Positions 40,410-48,030 of a stretch of DNA of 64,000 nt are shown one piece after another. The position numbers were made by a program, and so were the translations under genes. Within the stretch, counting starts at the first letter, position 1, and each line of letters begins with the position of its first letter. Source of the DNA: Saccharibacillus brassicae (GTDB taxonomy: Bacteria; Bacillota; Bacilli; Paenibacillales; Paenibacillaceae); the NCBI RefSeq assembly GCF_006542275.1, contig NZ_CP041217.1:3412501-3476500 (forward strand), read 5' to 3'. The notes beneath the pieces are model-generated. The model saw nothing but the letters and a program-made list of their open reading frames with translations. It had not been told where the DNA came from and made no database searches.

Positions 40410-40498
40410 AGATCGGCGGATCGAAAGGTTAAAGGATTGAAAGGTTAAAAGATTGAAGGATTTTAGAGGGTGGGCGTTCGTCGGGCACGGAGGCGGAG

Positions 40499-40523
40499 AA
40501 GACGGGCGGAGGCCCGTCTTTTT
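40499..40523 (+). terminator. Terminator after the GH42 gene
   Basis: AAGACGGGC, GGAG loop, GCCCGTCTT, then TTT. Short TTGAAAGGTTAAA repeats (about 40418-40460) lie before it. Confidence 0.8.
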
Positions 40524-40641
40524 GGCGTGGCGCGGAGGGCCCGTCAGGCAAGCCTAAAGTACCTTTTTACATCCAAGCGCGCTATGATGGAAAAACGACA
40601 CGCCGAGGCGTGCGCAGACGAAGACGAAGGAGGAACTTTTG

Positions 40642-41532
40642 ATGATGGAGACGCATGAGTATATCCTGACCGGCGAAGAACTGACGGTGACGATCAAGGC
40701 GCCGGAGACGTGTACGGGAACGCGGTTCGACCGCACGGGCTGGATTACGCAGGTAAGACTGGAGAGCGCGGGCATCGACTTTTGCGTGCCGGAGAGTCTC
40801 GTTGCGGGGCAGGGAACGGGCGGCGAAGGGTTGTCCGGCGAGTTCGGCATCGAACGGGCGATCGGCTACGAAGAAGCCCGGCCGGGCGAAACGTTCGTCA
40901 AACTCGGCATCGGCGCGCTGACGCGGATCGACGACGAGAGTTACAATTTTGCGCGCACGTATCCGGTCGAAGCGTACGAAGTCCGGACGGAGACCGAAGC
41001 GGCGCGGATGACCTTCGTGTCGGAAGCACCGGAGCATAACGGCTATGGCGCGGCGCTCGTCAAGACGATCGAAATCGACGGACGCAGCCTGCATATCCGG
41101 TACAAACTGACCAATACGGGCACGAAAAGTTTTTCGACCAGCGAATACGTACATAACTTCATGGGCATCGGCGGGCATCCGGTCGGGCCGGATTACGTGC
41201 TGAACCTGCCGTACGAACCGAAGCTTAGGCTGCTGGGCGACGGGGGCGTGGAAGACAAGCTGGAATTGTCGGCCGGGCGGATGGCGTGGAACGCCGAAGC
41301 GGGCGGCGAATATTACGCGCTGTTCGGCGGCTTCGCGGCGGGCGAAGCGCCCTATTGGGAGCTGCTGCACGTACCGAGCGGAGCGGGCGTGCGCGAGCGC
41401 GGCGACTTCGACGCGTCCAAGTTCGCCGTATGGGGTTCGGGGCATGTGGTCGCGCCCGAAGTGTTTATCGAGCTGAATCTTGCGCCGGGCGAGACGCGCG
41501 AGTGGACGCGGACGTACGACTTTTTCGCATAA
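40642..41532 (+). CDS. Galactose-mutarotase-fold protein, function unknown
   Basis: The 296-aa protein (ATG 40642, 8 bases after AAGGAGG) has the beta-supersandwich pattern of aldose 1-epimerase-like proteins: an early FDRTGWITQVRL strand pair, a central EYVHNFMGIGGHPVGP with conserved-looking His residues, and a C-terminal EVFIELNLAPGETREWTRTY. The catalytic His-Glu arrangement of true GalM cannot be confirmed. It lies after a beta-galactosidase, which would suit an anomer- or sugar-binding role. It ends 12 bases before the AraC regulator and may be co-transcribed. Confidence 0.65.
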   Translation: MMETHEYILTGEELTVTIKAPETCTGTRFDRTGWITQVRLESAGIDFCVPESLVAGQGTGGEGLSGEFGIERAIGYEEARPGETFVKLGIGALTRIDDESYNFARTYPVEAYEVRTETEAARMTFVSEAPEHNGYGAALVKTIEIDGRSLHIRYKLTNTGTKSFSTSEYVHNFMGIGGHPVGPDYVLNLPYEPKLRLLGDGGVEDKLELSAGRMAWNAEAGGEYYALFGGFAAGEAPYWELLHVPSGAGVRERGDFDASKFAVWGSGHVVAPEVFIELNLAPGETREWTRTYDFFA

Positions 41533-41544
41533 GGAGTGGGGATC

Positions 41545-43161
41545 ATGAACGCGGCCAAAAGCAAACCGGACCGGCTCTTCTTTCCTTCGGTTCGTCTCTG
41601 CCGGGCGGAGTTCCGGGGCGAGGGCGTTCTTCGTCCCAGAGAGCTGGACAAATGCGGTCTGCTTGCGGTCGAAAGCGGCCGGGCGGCTTTGTCGATCGAC
41701 GGGCGTACCCATACGGCGGAAGCGGGCGACCGGTTCTGGCTGGTCCCCGGAACCGCGCTCGGCGGACGCTGGGAAGCGGGATTTCGCGTCACGCTGCTGC
41801 TGTTCTCCTGCTGCCGCATGCAGAAATACGCCGGGCAGTGGTTGGCGGCGGAAGCCGAACTTCCCGCTTCGGGAAGATTGGAACGGTCGGCCGGGCTTCC
41901 GGAGCGCCTGCCGGGAATGGCGGGGGAAGCGCCGCCTCGCGACCGGCTGGAACTCAAGCATGCGCTGCACCGCTGGATGAACGTACGCCGGGCGGAATCG
42001 GCGGCAGGTGATAGGCAGAACGGACTTTTGAAAAGCACGGAGGAAGAAGCCGGGCGGTCCGGGATCGATCTCGCTTTGGCGTACATGTCCGGGCATTATG
42101 CGCGGGAAGTGAGTATCGAGGAGATGGCCGTTCGATCCGGAATGAGCGTCAATCATTTTATTCGGACGTTCAAGGCCCGAACCGGACGGACTCCGGCCCA
42201 GTATCTGCTGCATCTGCGAATGACCCGGGCGAAGCAGCTGCTGTTCTCAAGCGACAAGATCAAGACGATTGCGCGAAGCGTCGGCTACAAGGACGAGCAT
42301 TATTTCAGCCGGGCGTTCAAAAAGTCGGAAGGCATTGCCCCCGGCCAATATATGAAGCGAAGCGATCTGCGGATTGCAACCGTCTACTACGGGCTTGACG
42401 ACTATCTGACGACGCTCGGCATTTCGCCTGTCGCGGTATTGTCTTACGAGCGGAGGCTTCCGCGAATCGGCGAATCGGCCCCGGCGAAGTCTGATGAATC
42501 GGGAGCATCCGTCCGGCTCGACAGTTCGGCGTTCAGTTATGCCAAGCTGGGACGAGCCGCGCCGGATCTGATCCTGACCAGCAGCCGCCTGGACGCCGAC
42601 GCGCAGTTGGAGCGGATGGCTCCGACCGTCACTCTCGCCTACTCCAATGACCTGGTGCGGCAGCTTAGGCAGATGGGCGGCATCTTCGGTCGGCAGAATG
42701 AAGCGGAAGACTGGATAGGCCGGTACGAAGCGAAGCGGAAAAGCATGCGCGTACAGCTGACAGCCCAAGCGGGGCGCAGGATGACGGCTTATTATATTCG
42801 GGTCGGTGCGACATTGTGCCGCGTATACGGAGCGCTGAATCAGACAGGAGCGCTGCTGTACGACGATCTCGGTTTGCAGCTTCCCGACCATTTTCCGGCA
42901 GGCGAATGGGCGTTGAATATCGGTCCCGGGCAGCTTCCCCTTTTCGATGCGGACTGGCTGTTTATGGCGGTGGAACCGACGCCGGAAGCGGCGGGACGCA
43001 TGCGCGCGATCGAAGCTTCCGAAGAGTGGCAGTCGCTTCGGGCGGTCAGGGAAGGGCGGGTCTGCGATGCGCAGGGACTTTTGTTAAAAGCGCTTGGCCC
43101 GGCGGGCCGTCTCGAGGCGATGCACGAACTGTTTGACCGAATGACCGAAGAAACCGGGTGA
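41545..43161 (+). CDS. AraC-family regulator with periplasmic-binding-protein domain, Btr-like
   Basis: ATG 41545 lies 8 bases after AAGGAG; the product is 538 aa. Residues about 1-140 resemble an AraC cupin-type sensing domain, about 165-270 are the two-helix AraC DNA-binding domain (SIEEMAVRSGMSVNHFIRTF, YKDEHYFSRAFKKSEGIAPGQY), and about 275-535 are a siderophore-binding-protein-like domain (IATVYYGLDDYLTTLGI, PDLILTSSRLD). This is the build of B. subtilis Btr, which senses ferri-siderophore and activates its uptake genes. The binding-protein gene under a Fur box lies just downstream and is the likely target. Confidence 0.88.
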   Translation: MNAAKSKPDRLFFPSVRLCRAEFRGEGVLRPRELDKCGLLAVESGRAALSIDGRTHTAEAGDRFWLVPGTALGGRWEAGFRVTLLLFSCCRMQKYAGQWLAAEAELPASGRLERSAGLPERLPGMAGEAPPRDRLELKHALHRWMNVRRAESAAGDRQNGLLKSTEEEAGRSGIDLALAYMSGHYAREVSIEEMAVRSGMSVNHFIRTFKARTGRTPAQYLLHLRMTRAKQLLFSSDKIKTIARSVGYKDEHYFSRAFKKSEGIAPGQYMKRSDLRIATVYYGLDDYLTTLGISPVAVLSYERRLPRIGESAPAKSDESGASVRLDSSAFSYAKLGRAAPDLILTSSRLDADAQLERMAPTVTLAYSNDLVRQLRQMGGIFGRQNEAEDWIGRYEAKRKSMRVQLTAQAGRRMTAYYIRVGATLCRVYGALNQTGALLYDDLGLQLPDHFPAGEWALNIGPGQLPLFDADWLFMAVEPTPEAAGRMRAIEASEEWQSLRAVREGRVCDAQGLLLKALGPAGRLEAMHELFDRMTEETG

Positions 43162-43219
43162 ATTTGTCCATACAAAATCGGCGATAATGTCCATTGAACC
43201 GAAGGCGCTTCTTCCCTAG

Positions 43220-43241
43220 TATAGAGTGATAATGATTATCA
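43220..43241 (+). promoter_or_regulatory. Fur box over the siderophore-gene promoter
   Basis: TGATAATGATTATCA (43227-43241) is a perfect 7-1-7 Fur box, the core of the longer palindrome AGTGATAATGATTATCACT. A TATAGA -10-like word (43220-43225) adjoins it. The box ends 18 bases before the GTG start of the binding-protein gene, so iron-loaded Fur should block expression. Confidence 0.9.
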
Positions 43242-43259
43242 CTTATAGGGGGATGAACC

Positions 43260-44414
43260 GTGCAGCATACAAGAAACGGATCGAATACGGGAAAAAAGAA
43301 CAGGCCCAGCAGAGAAAATAGAGAAAGCGGGAGCGGTAAGACTGGTTTCGGCGCTACACGCGTATCGTTCGCTGCGGGCTGGATGCTGCTGATTGCGGCG
43401 GTACTGATGCTCTCCGCCTGCGGATCGGCCATGCCGAATTCACAGACAGGGAAGACCGAAGCGGCGGCACAAACAGAAGCCGCTTCGGAGACAAAAGCGT
43501 CTTCCGGCGAAGCCGCGACTTCGGAAGCGGAAACTTCTTCTTCCGCCGACAGCGGAAAGTCAGCCACGATGGCGATTACGCATCTGAAAGGAACGGCGGA
43601 AATTCCGGCTTCGCCGAAACGGGTCGTCTCTTTGTCCGCCGCGTATATCGACCATATGCTGACGATCGGCGAGAAGCCGGTGGGCGTCAATACGGAAGAT
43701 CGCTACGGCGGCGATTACCTGCCTTATCTGGCGGACGAGCTTGAAGGCGTGGCTACGGTCGGATCGGCCGAAGCGCCGAATCTGGAAGCGATTCTGCTGC
43801 TGGACCCGGATGTGATTCTGGTCGAAAGCCGGACAGGCGAGACGACCTACGAGCAGTTGAACAAGATTGCACCGACTGTCGTCTTGGGCAACGAATGGAA
43901 AGACTACGACGAAGATCCCGACTTTTGGACGGAAGACTTGTTGAAAATTGCGGAGATGTACGGCAAGACCGGGTTGGCACAGGAGAAAATTGCCGAACTC
44001 GACAAGAAAACGGCGGAGGTTCGGGTGCAGGTCGAACAGTCGGAACATCGTAAACTGGCGTATATCCGGGTGCGGGACAAACTGCTGCAAATCTATGCGC
44101 AGAACGGGCATCCGACGAACGGACTGCTGTATCACGATCTGGGCTTCGAACCGTCTTCCCTGACGCCGATCGATCAACGCGAAGATTTGTCGTTGGAAGG
44201 GGTGGCCGATCTGGATGCCAATCGGCTGATTCTGGAAGTCGACCCCAATGGCGCGGACTTCCTGGCTGCGGCGCAAAAAAGTTCGGTCTGGAAAAACGTT
44301 CCGGCTGTACAGCAGGCGCGCGTATACGAAACGGATTCTTTCTGGTTGTTCAAAAGCTGGGGGGTCATAGGCCGGACCGAGATTCTGGAAGATGTGCGAA
44401 AGCAGGTCGAATAG
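43260..44414 (+). CDS. Iron-siderophore ABC transporter binding lipoprotein
   Basis: GTG 43260 sits 7 bases after AGGGGG. The 384-aa protein has an unusually long, basic N-region (about 37 residues) before the hydrophobic segment and lipobox L51-S-A-C54, then a Glu/Ala/Ser-rich tether and a FeuA/FhuD-type fold (PKRVVSLSAAYIDHMLTIGE, PNLEAILLLDPDVILV, LAYIRVRDKLLQIY). It should deliver a ferri-siderophore to an ABC permease encoded elsewhere; no permease or ATPase gene is next to it. It directly abuts the FhuF-like gene. Confidence 0.92.
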   Translation: MQHTRNGSNTGKKNRPSRENRESGSGKTGFGATRVSFAAGWMLLIAAVLMLSACGSAMPNSQTGKTEAAAQTEAASETKASSGEAATSEAETSSSADSGKSATMAITHLKGTAEIPASPKRVVSLSAAYIDHMLTIGEKPVGVNTEDRYGGDYLPYLADELEGVATVGSAEAPNLEAILLLDPDVILVESRTGETTYEQLNKIAPTVVLGNEWKDYDEDPDFWTEDLLKIAEMYGKTGLAQEKIAELDKKTAEVRVQVEQSEHRKLAYIRVRDKLLQIYAQNGHPTNGLLYHDLGFEPSSLTPIDQREDLSLEGVADLDANRLILEVDPNGADFLAAAQKSSVWKNVPAVQQARVYETDSFWLFKSWGVIGRTEILEDVRKQVE

Positions 44415-45233
44415 ATGGATAAGTCGGAGCAGCCGGAGAAACTGAAACTGCCGGAGCCGCCTGAAGAGCGGCAGTCGGAACCCCTGGAAGCTTTTCTGAG
44501 AGAACGGTTTGCGATGGTAAGGAAGCGGCCGGGCAAGGATGCGGAGTTCGAGGAGGAAGACGTACAGAACTTCCCTTACTCCGTTCAGGATCTGCTGGAC
44601 CCGGACGTCCTGCGCCTCCTGCTGCTCCGCCAATCCGTGCTGTTGGGAGGAGCCGCACCGGACGTAACCGGGACCCTGTTCGCCAAGCGATACTCGGTTC
44701 TTGCGGCCGGTTTGTTCGCGGCCTACAGCGCTTATGGAGTTGTGCTGTCTCCGGAGCCGGGCGATATCCGGCTGCGGATCGGTGCAGGAGCCGCGATGGG
44801 ATACCGGGTATGCGAAGAATCTCGCCTGACGTACGCCTATCCAAGTCTGTCCGCTTATGCAGGGAAAGTCGAAGCCCAGGTTCGAACCGTGCTGCGCGCG
44901 GTGCAGCGGGCATCGGGAGCGAATGGCAGTGTGCTGCATACGCTCGTCCTGCATCAGATTCATACGCTGTACCTCTGCCTGGAAGCGGAATCGCAGCAGG
45001 CCGGTTCGCCGCTTGCCGCTCGGGCAGACACGATGCGCAGGCACCGGCAGGAACTGAATGCACCGGCAAACCCATGGTTCCATGCCCGGTTCCGTTCGAT
45101 CGGTCCGGATGCCGCAGGGAGGCCGCTTCTGCTTCGCCGGCACTGCTGTCAGGCTTATCGTACCGTGCAGTCCGGCCGCTCGCACGGCTACTGCGACAGC
45201 TGTCCGAAAAGCGAAGCCTACAAACGGACCTGA
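44415..45233 (+). CDS. FhuF-like siderophore-iron reductase
   Basis: The 272-aa protein starts at the base after the upstream stop codon, so the two genes are coupled. Its C-terminus carries four cysteines (Cys244, Cys245, Cys260 and Cys263 in RRHCC and YCDSC), the FhuF type [2Fe-2S] ligand pattern, with a 14-residue middle spacing instead of the usual 10. RYSVLAAGLFAAYSAYGVVL fits the body of the IucA/FhuF-like family. It probably frees iron from an imported siderophore by reduction in the cytoplasm. The Fur box upstream should govern it as well. Confidence 0.82.
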   Translation: MDKSEQPEKLKLPEPPEERQSEPLEAFLRERFAMVRKRPGKDAEFEEEDVQNFPYSVQDLLDPDVLRLLLLRQSVLLGGAAPDVTGTLFAKRYSVLAAGLFAAYSAYGVVLSPEPGDIRLRIGAGAAMGYRVCEESRLTYAYPSLSAYAGKVEAQVRTVLRAVQRASGANGSVLHTLVLHQIHTLYLCLEAESQQAGSPLAARADTMRRHRQELNAPANPWFHARFRSIGPDAAGRPLLLRRHCCQAYRTVQSGRSHGYCDSCPKSEAYKRT

Positions 45234-45431
45234 CGGAACCGATGGACTTGAAGGACCTGACGGACCTAAAAGAACCAAGGAAGCTTGTCTGTCCGGCTGC
45301 TGCACGGCCGGCCAGGATGCCGTAGGCCGTGATTTGTCCGGGGGGGTCTGTGGTAAGCTGGAACAAGAAAGCGGGATCGATCCAACCGAATCGGATTCCC
45401 GGAGCATACGATCCATAGAGGAGGATGTTCG

Positions 45432-45722
45432 ATGATTGTTATTCATGCCGATATGCAGATCAAGCCGGACAAGCGGGAAGCTTTTCTGCAAACGGTCCAG
45501 CCGCTCGTCGCCGGTTCGCAGGCCGAAGAGGGCTGTATCCGTTATACGCTGACGCAGGACGTCGCCAATCTCGACCGGTTCACGATGGTCGAAGTGTGGG
45601 CCGACGAAGCCGCGATCGAGCGTCATAACGCTTCGCCGCATTTTACGGGCTTTTTCAAAGTATCCCGGGATTTCTTCGCGATGCCGCTCAAAGCCCAAAA
45701 GTTTAACGCGGCGGATCTCTGA
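45432..45722 (+). CDS. Antibiotic-biosynthesis-monooxygenase (ABM) domain protein, YgiN-like
   Basis: The 96-aa single-domain protein has the dimeric ferredoxin-like ABM pattern: MIVIHADMQIKPDKREAFL, EEGCIRYTLTQD, MVEVWADEAAIERHNASPHF. Members include quinol monooxygenases and detoxifying enzymes acting without cofactor; the substrate here is unknown. ATG 45432 follows GAGGAGGATG. The 198-base gap before it holds only low-complexity GACCTGACGGACC-type sequence. Confidence 0.88.
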   Translation: MIVIHADMQIKPDKREAFLQTVQPLVAGSQAEEGCIRYTLTQDVANLDRFTMVEVWADEAAIERHNASPHFTGFFKVSRDFFAMPLKAQKFNAADL

Positions 45723-45790
45723 GCAGCCCGGACACGGCGCATTTTATACAGGTGGAAAAAGAACGCCCATTCGATAAAGGAGGCCGGCCG

Positions 45791-46441
45791 ATGAGCCCGA
45801 AAATCAGGTTGCACCTCGTGAGACACGGGGAGACGTACTTAAATCGCTACGGAAAAATGCAGGGTTGGTCCGACAGCCCGCTCACCGACGAAGGCAAGCT
45901 TGTCGCCATTGCCGCCGGGCAGCGGTTGGCGGACACCGAATTCGCTTACGTCTATACGAGCGATTCGGGCCGAACGCTGGAGACGGCGGAACTTATCTTG
46001 AACGAGAGCCGGCATCCGGTACCGGTCATTCATCGGATCAAAGCTTTTCGCGAAACGTTTTTCGGCGGGTTCGAAGGGGAATACTCGAAGGTCGCTTTGG
46101 GCCAGATCGCCGAGAACAACGCCGGGATAAGCTTTGCGGAATTGATGCAGACGGTGACGGTAGCCGAATTCGCGGACATGACCAAAAAAGCCGATCCGTA
46201 CCATCACGCGGAAAACTTCGAGGAACTGTGGACACGGATCCGCGGCGGGCTGCAGACGGTCATCGACCTGGATTACGCGGGCGACGCCAACGTCCTGATC
46301 GTTACCCACGGCAATACGATCCGCAACATCGTCAACCAGCTGTGCGAAGGCGTCGACGTCACGATCGAGATCAAAAACGCCAGCGTGACGATTCTGGAGC
46401 ACGAAGACGGGAAGTTCAACTGGATCGGGTTCGATCAGTAA
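45791..46441 (+). CDS. Histidine phosphatase family protein (phosphoglycerate-mutase-like)
   Basis: The 216-aa protein starts at ATG 45791 after AAAGGAGG. LHLVRHGETYLN contains the phosphorylated His12, YTSDSGRTLETAELIL the second Arg, and IVTHGNTIRNI the second catalytic His. This is the branch-1 2H-phosphatase fold, covering cofactor-dependent phosphoglycerate mutases and small-molecule phosphatases; the length and divergent middle favour a phosphatase. It lies 69 bases after the ABM gene and may share its transcript. Confidence 0.9.
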   Translation: MSPKIRLHLVRHGETYLNRYGKMQGWSDSPLTDEGKLVAIAAGQRLADTEFAYVYTSDSGRTLETAELILNESRHPVPVIHRIKAFRETFFGGFEGEYSKVALGQIAENNAGISFAELMQTVTVAEFADMTKKADPYHHAENFEELWTRIRGGLQTVIDLDYAGDANVLIVTHGNTIRNIVNQLCEGVDVTIEIKNASVTILEHEDGKFNWIGFDQ

Positions 46442-46529
46442 GCCGGGTACGCGGTTGAGCGAGTGCGCGGAGCCAAGACAGGCGAGTAACAGGCCCGACG
46501 AATAAAAAAATAGACGAAAAAAGTAGAAG

Positions 46530-46577
46530 AAAAGCCGGATTCCTCCTCGATGTGCAGAGACGGGGAATCCGGCTTTT
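46530..46577. terminator. Two-way terminator between the phosphatase and the fucose operon
   Basis: AAAGCCGGATTCC and GGAATCCGGCTTT form a 13-bp stem, with A and T runs on the two flanks. Confidence 0.88.
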
Positions 46578-46592
46578 TGCCGATGAAGCAAA

Positions 46593-47015
46593 CTAGAGCA
46601 CGCCTTTTTTCAAAAGGATGTTGCCGTACAGCGCTTCTTCGCCGGTCACGACGATCGCGTAGGCGCCGCGGGCGCGTTCGTAAAAAGCGAAACGTTCCTC
46701 GAACGCGATCTGCGCGGACGCGTCGTGGCGGGCGATCACTTCGCGGTACGTGTCCCAGATCGTCGGCACGACCTTGTCGCCGGGCACGACGCTCATCAGC
46801 GCCGCCTGATGCCCGGCGTAAGGATCGAGCGGCAGCAGCTCCAGTATGGCATCGAGCAGCGGAGGAATGCCGAGGCCGTCGCAGCGGATGACGCGCCCGT
46901 GCAGCGAGTGGCCGGGGAAGTTGCCGTCCGCCAGCACGATCTCGTCGCCGTGGCCCATTTGCATCAGGGCATGGACGAGGTCGGGAGACAGCATTTTGGG
47001 AATCTTTTTCAACAT
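46593..47015 (-). CDS. fucU: L-fucose mutarotase FucU (RbsD/FucU family)
   Basis: FucU interconverts the anomers of L-fucose so that the isomerase receives its preferred form. The 140-aa protein matches the RbsD/FucU family: MGHGDEIVLADGNFPGHS with the catalytic His near residue 22, and YGNILLKKGV at the end. It is the last gene of the fucose operon, 18 bases after fucA, and starts behind GGGAGGAG. Confidence 0.92.
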   Translation of the reverse strand: MLKKIPKMLSPDLVHALMQMGHGDEIVLADGNFPGHSLHGRVIRCDGLGIPPLLDAILELLPLDPYAGHQAALMSVVPGDKVVPTIWDTYREVIARHDASAQIAFEERFAFYERARGAYAIVVTGEEALYGNILLKKGVL

Positions 47016-47033
47016 TAGGCATCTCCTCCCTGG

Positions 47034-47711
47034 CTAGAAGCCGTAGAACGCGCGCAGTCCGACCAGCTCGTCGATCCGGTGCTGCGGCAGTTCGCGTTCG
47101 CCGTCGATCATGCGCGTGAGGAAAGTCAGCTTGGCCGTGTACTCCAGACGCTCCATGTTCATGTAGGCGTCCATCACGCTTTTGCCCCAAGTCAGCGCGC
47201 CGTGGCTTTCGAGCAGGACGGCCGTTTTCTTGCCGAGAAAAGGCATGATCGAATCGGGAATCTCTTCGGTCGACGGCGTGCCGTAGACCGCAAGCGGGAT
47301 ATCGCCCATCGCGATGACGGACTCCGGCATCATCATCTTGTCGAGCGCTTCGCCCTTGATCGCGAACGCGGTCGCATAAGGCGGATGGGCGTGGACGACA
47401 CCGTTCATGTCCGGGCATTCGCGGTAGACGCGCAGATGCATTTTGACTTCCGTGGACGGCCGGTATCCGTCCGCCGCTTCGACGATCTCGCCGTCCAGAT
47501 TGACTTTGACGAGCATATGCGGCTCCAGATAGCCTTTGCTGACGCCGGTCGGGGAAGCGAGAATCTCCGTCTCGGAGAGGCGGGCGGAAATGTTGCCGTC
47601 GTTGGCGGCGATAAAGTCCTTGTTGAACAGATTGCGGCCGATATCGCAAATTTGCAGGCGCAGCAGGCGCTCGCGTTCGACCGGATCGGCGATGGAATGG
47701 GGTTGGGTCAT
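47034..47711 (-). CDS. fucA: L-fuculose-1-phosphate aldolase FucA (class II aldolase)
   Basis: FucA splits fuculose-1-phosphate into dihydroxyacetone phosphate and L-lactaldehyde. The 225-aa protein carries the zinc-ligand motif VVHAHPPYATA, the catalytic Glu region STEVKMHLRVYRE and LESHGALTWGK with the third His. NDGNISARLSE is the phosphate-binding loop. The start follows AAGGAGG. It is separated from fucK by 319 bases that contain a 184-bp repeat. Rhamnulose-1-phosphate aldolase activity is an alternative, but context favours fucose. Confidence 0.92.
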   Translation of the reverse strand: MTQPHSIADPVERERLLRLQICDIGRNLFNKDFIAANDGNISARLSETEILASPTGVSKGYLEPHMLVKVNLDGEIVEAADGYRPSTEVKMHLRVYRECPDMNGVVHAHPPYATAFAIKGEALDKMMMPESVIAMGDIPLAVYGTPSTEEIPDSIMPFLGKKTAVLLESHGALTWGKSVMDAYMNMERLEYTAKLTFLTRMIDGERELPQHRIDELVGLRAFYGF

Positions 47712-47826
47712 GGGTAGGGGCCTCCTTTTTGGGTCATGGGTGTGGATTATGGATGTGGAGCGGGTTGGGTGAGGTCAGGCCTAGCCAGGAAGCCGGAACG
47801 GGTTCCGGCGCAAAGGCTGCGGCGTG

Positions 47827-48010
47827 CTAACGAACCGTCATAACGCTATTTTCATAAATAGCGGGATTTGGAGCGGCTAACGAATCGGGGTAACGCTATT
47901 TTGCTTTTTTGCATTGTATTTGTCCGATTTGGCAGGTATAGCGTTGTTAGGATTCGTTAGAAAATAAAATCGACCGATTTGCCCGTTTTAACGTGATCAG
48001 GATTCGTTAG
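47827..48010. repeat. 184-bp palindromic element, copy 3, inside the fucose operon
   Basis: CTAACGAACC (47827), CTAACGAATC (47877), GATTCGTTAG (47951) and GATTCGTTAG (48001) repeat exactly the 50/74/50 spacing of the copies near 23 kb, while the sequence between the motifs is largely different. AACGCTATT follows both forward motifs and ATAGCGTT precedes the first inverse one. Confidence 0.85.
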
Positions 48011-48030
48011 CGTCTACGGCCGGCCGCAGC

